The position numbers and the translations under genes are program-made. Shown in pieces: positions 10,664 to 23,071 of a stretch of 64,000 nucleotides of DNA. Position 1 is the stretch's first letter; every line of letters starts with the position of its first letter. The notes under the pieces were generated by a model. That model made no database searches and was not told the DNA's origin. It worked only from the letters and a program-made list of their open reading frames with translations. Origin of the DNA: Brachionus koreanus (taxonomy: Eukaryota > Rotifera > Eurotatoria > Ploima > Brachionidae); the NCBI GenBank assembly GCA_016987375.1, contig PJRA01000506.1:275942-339941 (forward strand). Reading direction: 5' to 3'.

Positions 10664-13600
10664 TTAATTAAGATATTTTCTGCATCTGCTACTTTTGCAT
10701 AAACATTTTATTTTTACATCTTCCTTCGGAAATTTATAATCATAAGTAAGCTCCTCGCCGCGACTTATAGCTCTCTGAGCAAAAATTACTATGTGCTTAT
10801 GACCACCAATGACTAAAACTCGACTTATACAATTTGGCTCACATGCGTGGTTTATGAACCTCGCTTGATTTCCTTTGGTAGTTGCATCGATAACTTCAAA
10901 TTCGTCTATTCTAAACATATAGCAACCAATGCCTTTTGTTTCGTAAAACTTTTCTCGTTTGTCGCAAACTTCGTTTCTTATTATCTCACCGGAGTATTCA
11001 ATGATCATTTGTCCTTGGCTTAAATCGACTAGAGTAAAAAGACCACGGCCGTGAATCGGAGAACGTTTTACAACTAATGCACTTTTAGAGAAGTCTTTCA
11101 AATGACGATATTTGGTCGATCCACAAATATCCATGGATTGTAAGGCCTTAGCTGCTTGAAAAAACTTTTGGTCAAATCTTTGGCTTAGATTTAAAAAATT
11201 CAAGCTCCTATGTTCCGACGCCAACCAGTAAAATGGATCCAAGCATTTTTTCGGTCCTTTATGCTTCAGTGTTCTGGCACAATTGTTTAAATTTATGATC
11301 CATTTCTATTAATATAAATTTTATCAATTTTAAAATTGAGTTTTGCAATACTTATATAACTTACATCATTTGCGCTATGATTTTGGATATATTTAGTTCT
11401 GTACAATGGACAAAACTGAATTGATTCAAGTTGTTCCAACATATAAATGACTGCTGTAGAATCCAAACCTAACATTTGTGCACCATTTAAATTTTTGTAA
11501 GATATGTTTTTAAGCTTGTGCTCTTGTCGAAGTTTGCGTATTTTGTCGAAAATAACCTTCCAAGCTCCTTTAATATAACATAATTAAAAATTTATCTATT
11601 TGATTTTGATTAGAAGTGCTTGAGAAGAGAAAAGTTGTTAATTGAATCATACAAATTATTCAAATTAATTATTAACTTGTCTATTAATCTATTAGCTTTT
11701 AGTCGTTTTTTAATTATAGAAAATTTTTACTATAAAATTTCTTTCGGACTTCTAGTTGACTTTCTTATGTTTAAATTATCAAAAAACAATACATGAGATA
11801 ATTCTTAAATGTTTTTAAATTTATGCTTTTATCAAGTCTTTCGATTATACTTTTTATTCTATAATTTAATTCTAAAGAAATATTTATACTAAAATAAGAT
11901 ATTTCTAAACAATACTTCAAGAAAAGTACTACATAATTTTACTAATATAATTTACTTTTAAAAAAAAACTAACTATAAAACTTCAATATGATTATAATCG
12001 ATTATTGATTTGATTCCCATAAAAATAATTATATTATAAAAAAATTATAATTATTTTCTTTTTATTTAGTTAGAAAATATGAAAAAAGGTCAAACAAAGT
12101 GTGCTGCACTTTTATGCAGTATTTGTTAAGCAATATTTTATTTTAGTAAATTTTAATTTTTCGATATTTTTATTTTTAATTTTTGAAGAATTTTTTTGTA
12201 TTTGAATTTCGCTATACCAGAAATTGAACTTAATTAAATCTGCAGCGTTCTTCATTAAATTTACATTCAGAATTTCAATTCCAACTAAAAAATTTCCCTC
12301 CTTTTTTCTACATGCACTATTTGCATTCTCTCAAGTTCAGTTTTTTCGGTTATTTGATCCGAAAATTGTACGTTGATTTTAAATAAAAAATTGAGTTCAA
12401 AGAAATTTTTTTTAGAAAAAGTTCATTTGGCTTAAAGACTAAGAAATTTATTTTTTGTTTTCGATAGCCTAAGTCAAATTATAAGTGCTTTAGGCAACGC
12501 AAAAAATGGGAAAGAACTTAAGATGGATATGAATGGTCTTTTTGCTTAATAAATTGAAATCATAAAAGTGAAAATAGTCAAAAATATGAAAATATAATTT
12601 CTGACAATTTTTCTTGTAGTTTTTTGTTTTTTTCATGATTAAAAGCATCTCCATTATTTTTGCATTTAATCATTATTTTTACATTTTTTTAATATCAATT
12701 TAAAGTTTTTTGAAATTTTGTACAATAAAACAAGAAAAAATTAAAAATCTATTTCAAGAAGCAAGAAATTTACTCTATATGCAAAATTGTTCATTATTCA
12801 AATTATCACTATAAAAATATGCTTGTAATGCTCTGCAAAATAAAAAAATCAAATTTTAATGTTGACATTAGTTTGCAAATATAACAGTTTTTGACTGTTG
12901 ATGCAACAATTTGAATTGCGTTTGCAGAATCAATTTTTAACCGATGGAAAAATTATTTTAAATTTAAATATTTTTTACTCTTCTCTAGTATTTAATTTCA
13001 CAAAACCAAATTTAAAAAAAAAAAGCTGGCTTACTGTTAAGATCGTGAGATATGACTTTGAGTCCATCTTCACAAGTAATTTCGAAAACGAGTTTATTGT
13101 TGTTCGAATTGACTTCCAAGTCCAAATCATTATAATAATTATTAACAATACAACGATTGTTAGAGTTGATCATATTTGACATACTGTATTGTTCAAAGAG
13201 TTGATCGTCCATTAGACTTGATTGAATGCTCATTTTTTTAGCTATTTTCATTCGTTTTTTTTCGTTCAAAGCAATTATCTTAATTTTAGATTTCATTGAT
13301 TTAGCTTCTTTTTTGCGAATTTTTTTCTCAATTCGTTTGACGTCAATAAAGTCACTTTTATGCAATGAATTTTCAGGACCGGTGTTTGTATCGGTACTAG
13401 TAGGCTGCTCACTTTGCAGTAAAAAACTGTTCTGTGTGGATGATGAAAGAGAATTTGTAAACGAAACTTTAAAATCAAAATCATCTTTGAAATAATCTCT
13501 CAATTTGTTTTTAACCTTGGGCGCTGTTTGATATTTTTTATCTCTTTTTTTCATAAAATAATCAAAATTGGCCAAAGAATCATTTGGAATTTTTATTGAT

Positions 13601-16600
13601 AATTGAGAATCTGGTGCAGTGATACCAATTTGACTTGAATTTGAATTATTAGACGTATAATCGTTGGAAACGTCAGAATTGTTGAACAAAATATCACTAG
13701 GCTTTTCAACTTTATTGAATGCATTTAATAAAGCAGCCACAGTACATTTAGTAGATAAGGATTCAGCTTTTGGCTTTCTAGGCTTTTTTTCTTTGGGTAT
13801 TTTTTCTTTTTTAATTTTGGATTGTTTTTCTTTATGCTCAAACGTTTTGAAGCTGTCATAATAAGTCGTTTCTGTAATGTTAAGCGATGATTCTTGACCC
13901 ATGTCATCTAAAGAAGACTGGAGTGGATTAACTAAATAAGAAGAATTATTTAGGTTCAATGAGGAATCACTTCGATCACTTTTTGGTGAAAGAATCACCT
14001 CATTCTTTTGCTGATTTATATTCAATATTGGGCTTTTGAAGTACTCATTGGTAATTGCTGTTGACTGATTGGGAACGCGGACAAAAGTTGTTTTCAAGTT
14101 TGAGAATTTAAGATTGTTTGCTTCGAGCTTTAGCACTTTAGGTTTATCAGTATTCTGAGAGACGCCTGAATTTGTTAGACCAGGCAGCCTGATTGTGGTT
14201 TGCGGTGGTCGAATAAAAGCAACACCACCATTTGAATTAGAATATTTCAAAATCGATTTTCCAGAATTTAAGTTAAGATCATTTAGCCCATCTACTTGAC
14301 TTAAAAGACCGATGTCTTCATTTAGCTTTTGATCAAGATCTTTTTCATCACTAAAATTATCCAAATAGAATCTCAGGTCAGAAGTATTTAGAGAATTTTC
14401 TTGTTCTGTGGTTTCGTCGGATTTATTTTCCAAATCTTTTTTATAATCACTTAAAAGCCGTATTCGACATTTGTATTCACATTTTTTGCCTAGTTCATTT
14501 GTACTCCAAAATAATCGAGAGCATTCATAATCCACAGGACACAAATATTCTTTGTAGTCCGAAAGAGTTTCTAAATCACCCAAATTTTCGACTTGCATGG
14601 ACCCAATCAAAATATATGGCTTTTGTTTCGGCGGATTAAGAGAAAATTTTGGAAAAGAATATTTGCGACGGTAATTATCGTCCTGAACATCTATATAAAT
14701 GCTCTTTTTGAATTTTGATTCCTTCAAAAAATCGTCTTCAGTTTGATGAGTTGCATGCTCTGGACAATAAATACAAAATCCTTGAAATCTGCTTCGCTTG
14801 TCCGCTTGAGACTGAGACAAATCCTCACAAATTAGACATTTTGACTCGTATGCACAATTAAAGTGATATGATAGTGAGCAAGATTTATTATCACATGTTA
14901 TTGTAGCACCATCTCTTTTGCAATAGCTGCATGTCTAAAATTAAAAAATTAATCATTCGTATTATTTTAGTTTTATGAAATTTAGTACTATAGAAAAGAA
15001 TAAATTTTTAAAATTCTCATCATTTTTTTTCAAAGGTCTAAAAACAAATACCCTAAGTTCAAAAATGGTGCAAAAATTTTAGTCGCATTATTAAAAAAAT
15101 TCTGATAAATTTGGCTCTAGTGATTTTAGCAAAGATTGTGTACATCATTGACAGACTTAATTCTTAATGCAACTATTTATGTTGTATTATTATGCATTTA
15201 CACAACTAATTAAAAAATCTTTTAGAAAAAAATAAAAAGAAAAAATAAACTTTTTAATGTAAAATTTTGTCCTTTTAGATTCGAATGTACAAAATTTTAC
15301 AAAGTCTTTTATTTTTTTAAAAAATAAAATTTTGAATTTAGAAAATAGACACATTTTCTTAGTCATAATTTTCATCTGAAAGTTATGACTAAGAAAAATA
15401 TATCAAATATATCCTGCACGATCAATTAAGTGCTCCATTTATTCCTTATTTATTTAACATTACTTAAATAAAATTTGGAATACAAGGAAGATTTTTCAAG
15501 CGGAGTCTATTTTGAAGATAGATTTATCCACTTTATCGACTGTCTCATATGCTGATTAATTTATTGGCCCAAAGAAAATTTGATATTTTTATTCTAGTTA
15601 GTTGAGCATATGCAAAAAATTATTTTAAAAATGAAAAAAAAAATTTTTCGTTTTTGACTAATAAACCTTAAAAAAATAGATAACCGAAAATTATATTTAC
15701 AGTTTTAGTTTTTTGAAAAACGGACAAAATTTGTTCAATAATGCAGTCATCTATGAGAACATCATCAGACCAAAGTAAGCAATTTAAATGAATCCAATAA
15801 CAATCGAAGGGAATTAGACGGCCACAAATGTCATCGTCTCCAATCAGACGACAAGCCATACACTCCCTGCAGTCAACAGCATTGTGTTTTACATTAGAAA
15901 ATTTTTTAATTGAATCTAAATTGTTAAAGTCTGTTTTGGGTTCAGTGATTTTATCATATCTGTCCGATTTTTTATTGCATGCTTTTAGAGTTGTAGCAGT
16001 TTGACCTGAGTTAGCGTTTAAGGCGTTTATAGGTGCGAAATGAGCATTAAATATTTTTTGTAATGTAGGGTTCATTTGACACTCTTTGATTCGTTCAAGA
16101 AAAGAATTTAATTTTTCTATAGTTAAATTTTCGTCAAAAATATCCGAGGCTTGAAGTGCTAAAGCTATTGAATTCGAAGCTATTGAATATGTATGATCTT
16201 CATGAGGTGACTTCACAAGGTCACTAAAGATAAAATTTTTTTTTGTCTCTTCCAAAAGCATTTGTTCTTTTTTTATATCTTGTTTAGTCTTAACTTTAGC
16301 CTCTACCAATTCATTTTGTTCTACCTCTTCCATTTTGTCCTCAATTGGTCTAGAAACCTCTTTTTCTTTAGGTCTTTTTCCCAGCTCGGTTTTATTCAAA
16401 TAATTTAATAACCAAGAATGTCTCTCTTCTATTTGTGTCATCAATTTTAATTTCAAAAGGTTGTCATCTGTCTCAACTCCAGTTTTTAAATTTAAATAAA
16501 AATCGTTCAATGACTCAACAATGTCGTCTGTAAAAACACCAGAAATGTTTGCTTGAACAGACGAAACAATGTCATTGAATATATTTGCTTTGATCAAACT

Positions 16601-19600
16601 TATTTGTTGTTTGAGGGAATTCGGCTCACTTTGACAACACTTGCATTCAGTTCTCAACTGATTCAATTTAACCAAATCGATATCAATTTCTGAAATAAAA
16701 AATATAATTAATTTATTCTTTTTATTTTATTTGTTTTTTGTTTATTTTACTTGAAAGGCCTATGCAGTGATAGTGAAAATAATTCAAACAAGTGCGACAT
16801 TGGTAAAGAAACTTGGATATTTCAAGATGATCAGTGTCTTGAATCGAGTCACTAAACATTAGATTACAACATTTAAACGGTTTTTCTAGAGATTAGAAAT
16901 AAATGTATTTAGATGCTATTTTAATTGTTAAAATTACCTAATTGGTATTTTTCGTAGCATTTAAAACATGAACTGTAGTCATAATTGTTCATTCGACTAT
17001 ATGATTTCTTGTCATAAAATACACATTTGCTAAAGCAAATTTTGCATTCGAAACACTTAAAGCAAAGCCACTGTTTCCTCTTTTTTGTTAATTTACGAGG
17101 ATAAGATGATTTTTTGAGACAATCAAAATGATAACTATCGCCACATTTGTAACAAAATTGTAACTATACAAATAAAAAATTTATAATCTATAAAGCTTTT
17201 AAATATTAATTAATTATAAGATTACGTCTTCAGTGATCAAATGACATATCTCACAATATTTACAAGCTGGACACAGCCAATCAAGAATAATACTGTTTTG
17301 TTTCGGTCTTTGATAATCTGCTAGACAAAATTCGTGATAAGGTTCGCAACAAACAGCACAATAATAGAACTAAAATATATATTAAATTTATATTTTAATC
17401 TAATTTAATGAATATTTTTATTACTTTGTTATCGTTTTCTGGTGTAGAGCCGCATAAAAAACAAAGTGATTTGATCGAATATGGTGAGTATGAAATTACT
17501 GAAAAACCAGTTCCTGGAATGTCTCTATATTTGTTGATTACCTTAAATTTTTTTAATTTATATTTTAAATATAATATTTTTTATCTTCATTTAACCAAAA
17601 ACAGTTTTATTTCTGCTTGTAGGCAGCTTATTTCCTATTTAATCAATCAAAAGTTAATATTAGAGCAGTTTAGGGCTAAATTTTTTACATTGTTATAATT
17701 TAATTGACAAAATTTTCATGATTCTAAAAATTTTTGGAGTAAATATCAAGACTCTTTTTCATAGATTTTTTAATATCTCATTTCTTTAAATGAGATTTGA
17801 AAGAAAAATGGAAAATAGGCAATCAGTATGTCATAAAATTTTAAAAATTTAAAATATATTTGTAATCTATTCATTATTAAAAGCTTTAATTTTTTTCTTT
17901 TATTAGAAGATGTCAAAAATTCCAAAATACCATTAAAATAGATTCAACCTTAGATTATTTTTCTCATTTGTTTAAAATTTGTTTGTTTTTTTCTCATTTT
18001 TTCTCATCAGTTTTAAAAAACAAAAACATTATTACAAAATAATTCACAGACAAAATACTATAAACCACGTTATGGATCATCAATTATGCCATTTATATTT
18101 ATCCAATAAACTAAACATATCAAATTTGAGTCGAATAACATTCGTCAAATTCTAACATTCTAAATAATTTTTGTTTTAAATTAAAACAGATAAATTTGTT
18201 TTCAATTCTTGGGAAATTTTTTCTTTAATAATTTTTATCTGAGGTTAAGTTTTAAAATTATTAAAAATTAGAATGCTTGAGACTTCGAATTATGATTTGG
18301 GGCCTCTCTCACAATAAAATAGAGTAAATATTTAACTATTTCTTACAAATTGACTTCGAATTTATTTCAACAATCAAAAAATCGTCAAAAAGAATTGACA
18401 AAATTAACAAAAAAAATTTGAGCTCTTCCTTAATTTTTCTTTCCTTTTTAATATTAAATTTAGATTGAGCTTGATTTTAATTGGAGTGGATGGTAATTCT
18501 TATAATAAGATAAAATTGAATTTAACTCTATTTCCACTAGTAGTAGACGAATGTTTTCGATACCAAGAGGTCTATGGTTTTTTTTGTAGAAAAGATTGAT
18601 ATCTGATTGTCAATTCATATTTAATACAAGGTCTTAGTATAAATTTAAATTTCTTACATTATTGTCCCACACAAGATAGTCGGGTATAACAAAAGGAAAC
18701 GGTATACTGCTCGAATTGGACGAATAAGCATTTGTACTGGTTGTCTTGTCTAAATTTGTTTGAAAAAAATCATTCGAATTAATTAATATATTTTTATTAG
18801 AGCTCATAGTTGTATTATTATTTTTGTCATTCGAAACCAAATCAGTATTTAGCTGATTTATTGACTCTTTTAATTTATCGTTTAACGAGTCCAGATTAAA
18901 CTGAAAGCGATCTTTGTAGCTATTCAATTTGCAAGTGAATCTTTTGGAGCTAACAGAATCGTAGTCGAACTGCGATGTAGCTTTAACTAGACTCATATTT
19001 TTTGGTACATAAGTATCTTTTCCGTTCTGACTCAGGCATGACAATCGAAAGTTTTGATTCGAAGAAATGCGATGATTTCGTTCAAAGTAGTCATCCCAAT
19101 CAAAAACTGATTTCAAAGCTGTTGTTTGATCTTCAATTCTGGGTCCAATTTTTCTAATTTTTGCTCTAAATGGCTTCTCTTCACCTCTTTCAATTGTAAT
19201 ATCGTTTTTCCTACCAATTTGTTCACTACTTATTAGCACTTCATTTAAATTTCTAGTCTTAGAAACTTCAAGAAACTTAAAATCATAAGTTTTGTACAGA
19301 CTTGCTTTGAATTTTTCTGGTAATGCACTCAAAGTAAACTCATTTTTTAGATCGCTGGTAAACGACTGCCAAGTTATAAATACGGGCTCTTTATCCTGAT
19401 TTATAATTTTAAGCTCTTCGTAAAATTTGAAACGATAGGTCTTTTTTTGGCTGCTGTTGTCAACAGATTGAAGATAAAGAGGTCGACTTCGTGATACATG
19501 TTTTACTCGCGGACCTTTAACTTGAGGTTCATCATAACTCAAATCAAGAGATTCGTTTACTGTAACGATCGGTGTATTCTCTTTGTCACTTGTAGGCTTT

Positions 19601-20982
19601 GGTTGTTCGACTGGCTTTCTGGTCGGTTTTTCGACAGTTTTAGGAGCTAATGGTGGAGGCGGAGGAGCAGGACTAAAGTCATTTTTGTTTAGATCAAGTC
19701 TAGTCTTCCATAGCATTGTTTTTTTTGATGATGAATTAACGTATATGACACGGTTATTTACAAATTGAACTAGATACCTTTGTAATCTGTTGAGACTAGG
19801 CAATGTGTTAATTATTAGGCTAAAATGACAAAACCGGCAATAGATTTTATCTGGCTCCAATGCTTGTAGAGTGGTGTTATTCAAACGCTTGAATTTGCAT
19901 CGCTCTTTAGAAAAAAAAACAAATAGTTTTTACAGTATTTGAAATAAATATTTTCAATTCATAGCTCTAAAGTAGATTTTAGCTGTTATCTTAGACACTA
20001 GCTATTTATTTTAATAAATTAGACTCAAAAAAATTAAAAATTTATTCAGCTTTTATTAAAATAAATATAGCAACATTACTGACCCAATACTGTTCTATTT
20101 AAGATATGAAAATTAACTAGTTTTAGGGTCAAATTCTACTGAAACAAGCAATTTAAAAATTTAAATAATAATAAGACATATTTAAATAGCTTTTAAAAAT
20201 AAAAACTTTGAAAAAAATTCAAAATAATATTGATAATTCTTTTTAATTTTGAGATAATCATTAATATCATAGTTTAAAATTCACTTACGATTAGGTCCAC
20301 GATTGTTATCTTTGCAAACAAACATATGATGCTTGATTAATGAAACATGGGCAAAATTTCGACAATGATAACAAATTGAATGATTTTCTATATGGGTTTT
20401 TGACTTGAAGCCACAAAATTCACATTTTATTGTAGTATCTTAACAAAAAAAAATGAAAAAAAAATTTAAAAAAATCTATTTTATATTACCTAATTGCTTA
20501 AGTCGAAAAAATTCGGCTGGTCTCCATTTACCATGAACAATATACTTGTTATAATCTGACCTGTTAAGTTCAATCTGTTTGCCTTGAATCAAATACTGAT
20601 TGGTAGTAAGATCTTGGTCTAAGTCATCTGTAGCATTGCTTTCATTGGACTCGTCGATTGAAATTTCATTTGGTTGATCTGTTTGACTTTCAGTTATGTC
20701 TGTTTGCTGCTTGTTAGAACGTCTATTTTGGATACGTAGTCGTTGGGTACGCGATAAATGCGTAAATTTGTAGCGCTTTTTTCTTGTTGACTTTTTTTTG
20801 ACATCTGATTTTTTCTCTTTATCTTTAATTTCAACAAAATTCGACGCTATTTTCGAAGAATCGGGCTCATTCAAGTAGCTTTTTATATCACTAATGTTTA
20901 AGTTGTCAATTAAATTCAGCTCGTTTTGAATACCGGTATCCAAATCAAGTTTAATTTGAGAACTATTTAAATCATTACTCAT
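10664..20982 (-). CDS. KMT2A/B-like: Trithorax/MLL-type H3K4 methyltransferase (KMT2A/B class)
   Basis: Eleven exons join in frame to 2,081 codons: 10664-11305, 11365-11567, 13035-14934, 15701-16689, 16751-16885, 16938-17163, 17226-17369, 17425-17541, 18658-19904, 20289-20438 and 20490-20982. The product methylates histone H3 Lys4 within a COMPASS-like complex. In order: a Cys-rich region (aa 165-245); a PHD cluster (about 640-840; CFLCGS, CAVCCEPYHEFC); an extended PHD (about 1110-1225); FYRN (about 1235-1300); a Taspase-1-like site QVDGLND (1380-1386); FYRC (about 1785-1868); a Win motif (about 1877-1883); SET (about 1942-2066; HGRGLF, NHACEPNC, ELTYDYKF); and post-SET Cys residues. No CXXC domain, AT-hooks or clear bromodomain were seen. 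The start ATG at 20982 follows an in-frame stop at 21016-21018. A further upstream exon cannot be excluded. Confidence 0.95.
11568..13034 (-). other. 1.47-kb KMT2 intron splitting FYRC
   Basis: The donor at 13034 and acceptor at 11568-11569 join ...GLKVISHDLN to RAWKVIFDKIRKL, recreating a contiguous FYRC domain. The intron is much longer than the usual 40-70 bp here. It is AT-rich, and I saw no transposon, RNA gene or coding sequence inside it. Confidence 0.85.
14935..15700 (-). other. 766-bp KMT2 intron inside the extended PHD
   Basis: This intron separates the first Cys/His half of the extended PHD (CMACRLIGDDD) from the second half (TCSYCKRDG). It is AT-rich. A minus-strand open frame at 15190-15375 is low-complexity and not supported. 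Confidence 0.8.
17542..18657 (-). other. 1.1-kb KMT2 intron before the PHD cluster
   Basis: The donor follows the DYLVWDNN codons at 18658. The acceptor at 17542-17543 was chosen because it is phase 0 and keeps the lead into the first PHD finger open. Nothing else was recognised in it. Confidence 0.75.
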
Positions 20983-22675
20983 TGTTGATTTTTTGGTCAA
21001 TTCAATCTCGAATTCTCATGCTAAATAAATTAGTTGTAAGGTTTTGTAAATTTTGTTCTCTAAGATTAACTTTATTTTATTCGTTATGAATTAAGAGAGA
21101 ATAAATATCATAATGATTTATCTCACGATCGTGACTGTTGTGCGATTGTGTTGTGTTCATTCCAAAATTCATGTTAAATTATGTATTTTTAATGTATCTT
21201 GACAAAATTCTTGTCTGGTATTTGCAAAAATTAACATACTACTTGTAAATAAATATCGTCAATGATCATCATTCTTTAAATTAAAATAATTAAAAATTAT
21301 TCATGAGCATAGAGTAAAAGATAAATCAATAGACTTAGTTATTGGTGTCATAAATTTTTTAAAAATTAAATTAATCAATAAATTCTGTCCTTTCTATTCT
21401 AAAATTTTCTATTGAAAGTTAAATCTTATTTCTCTAATTGATTTAAAATTCCTTTAATTGTAAATTTCAAAGTTATAAAAATAAAACAATAAAAAAGGAT
21501 ATAAGCAAAATATTAAAGTAATTGCTTATACATGTAAATAGTAGAAAAAAATCAAATTTCAATTCAACTCTTTACAAGTAGCATTTGAAATACTTATAAA
21601 ATAATTAATATTATAAGTTTTTCAAATGATAATATAAATTATATCAAAATAAAATAAAAGTCTAAAATTTTGAAAAGATTATAAATTATTTTTCAATTTT
21701 GCATTGAGTTTTAAAAAAAAATCATACAAAAATTTCTCATTTAAAATATCTAGTTCTGTAGCTGTGCTTTTAAATTTATTAACTATTTTTTCTTAGTAAT
21801 AGAGTAAATTAATCTTTAACGTTAAAGACCGTTTTTCATACAATTAATTTAATTTCATGACGACGGTATTGTTTAATTTAAAAAAAAAAGGCTTACTTTT
21901 ATATAATGTAATCATAATTCTATTCAATATTTCCAATTTTTCAAACCATTTTTTAAATAATCAATCGTATCACTTTGATCAAAATTTCTTATTCAGCTTT
22001 AATCTTTTAACACTAAATATAATGCTGAAAAACTTGCTTTAATTTGATTTTTTCTCCAAAAAAATTATTCATTTCAAATGAGAAATCTGCGCTTAATTTT
22101 TTAAATTCATTTTTCTGCTAATTGCAACATAAAAAATAAAAAAACTCAACTAAATTTTAGCTATCTAACAAATATATGACCTTTTTTACCAGTAACTAAT
22201 TAATTTTCATTCCTTTTTTTCTCAAAACAAAATATATGGTAAAATCAAAGTTTCTTTTCAACATTAAATATTTAAATTTTAAGTTTATGCATGGATTTAT
22301 TATAATTTAAAAAAAAATGATACGAAAGATAAGTCTTTTTAAAATTGAAATAAATATTTTTATTTTCTTCTAACAAGAAGAATTTTTCATTAAAGTATTA
22401 GTTATTAAATACTTTTTTTTAAATTTAAAATAATATAATCACTAACAAAATCAAGAAAACATTTTATTTTAGAATTAATTTTTAAAGCTTAATATAAAAA
22501 TCAAATTAACTATTGAAAGGCATGATTCATTTAATTCAAAGAATCCGTATTTAATAGAAAAAAATAATATATAAATTATTTCGGTGAACAGTAAACTTTT
22601 AGAATATCAATTATATAATAATAGTTATTATTCTATGGGCAAATTTAGTTTAACTGTACTGACAAAGCAGGAATA
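20983..22675. other. Intergenic upstream of KMT2
   Basis: This presumably contains the KMT2 promoter and 5' UTR. It is AT-rich with no gene. The plus-strand frame at 21857-22042 is Phe/Asn/Leu-rich noise. Confidence 0.5.
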
Positions 22676-23071
22676 CTAACGTAATTCCGCTATTGTAGAC
22701 TTCATTTTTTTTGTTTCTACTTTTTGATTTTTCATTTTTTCGACATTGTTCAGTATGTTTTTGAACTGGTTGGTGGAACTTGCTGTGACAATCCACGTTT
22801 GCAGCACATTCTATTTGTTCACTACTCGGTTTGATAGAATGTTTCGTTTTGCTTCAAATTTTGTTAGCTGTGAGCAAATGCGATGCTTTGCTCTCCTTAG
22901 TTCTCCACTTGATCCTTTATTATTCACTGAGCTCATGAGTTTTGCATCGTAGTACCAATTCACATGATTGTAATTTTTGTGGATTTTATAAAATTGAATT
23001 AGATCACTACGCTTTCGTCTTTCTTTTAGAGTTTCTAATTCCAAATTAGCTAATCTTGACTCATAATTCAA
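22676..23071 (-). mobile_element. Decayed non-LTR retrotransposon, end of reverse transcriptase ORF
   Basis: The minus strand encodes the characteristic end of a LINE reverse-transcriptase ORF. It has YESRLANLELETLKERRKRS and DLIQFYKIHKN (family form: RL..L.L.TLE.RR.RGDLI..YK). Next comes NRVVNKxNVLQTWIVTASSTN, matching the usual RVV..WN.LP..VV.A.S motif, with FKNILN close behind. The expected Trp codon is TAG at about 22811-22813, an inactivating nonsense change. A final stop lies at 22676-22678. Only this terminal piece remains, with no catalytic FADD region. The clade is uncertain. Confidence 0.8.

Noticed and set aside
12096..12126. Small hairpin (ctgcacttttatgcag) in the KMT2 intron as a possible microRNA
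   Set aside because: The stem is only about 5 bp, far too short for a precursor.
13226..13495. Plus-strand open frames opposite KMT2 (also 13664-13861, 19583-19768)
   Set aside because: They are antisense shadows of KMT2 exons with hydrophobic, random composition.
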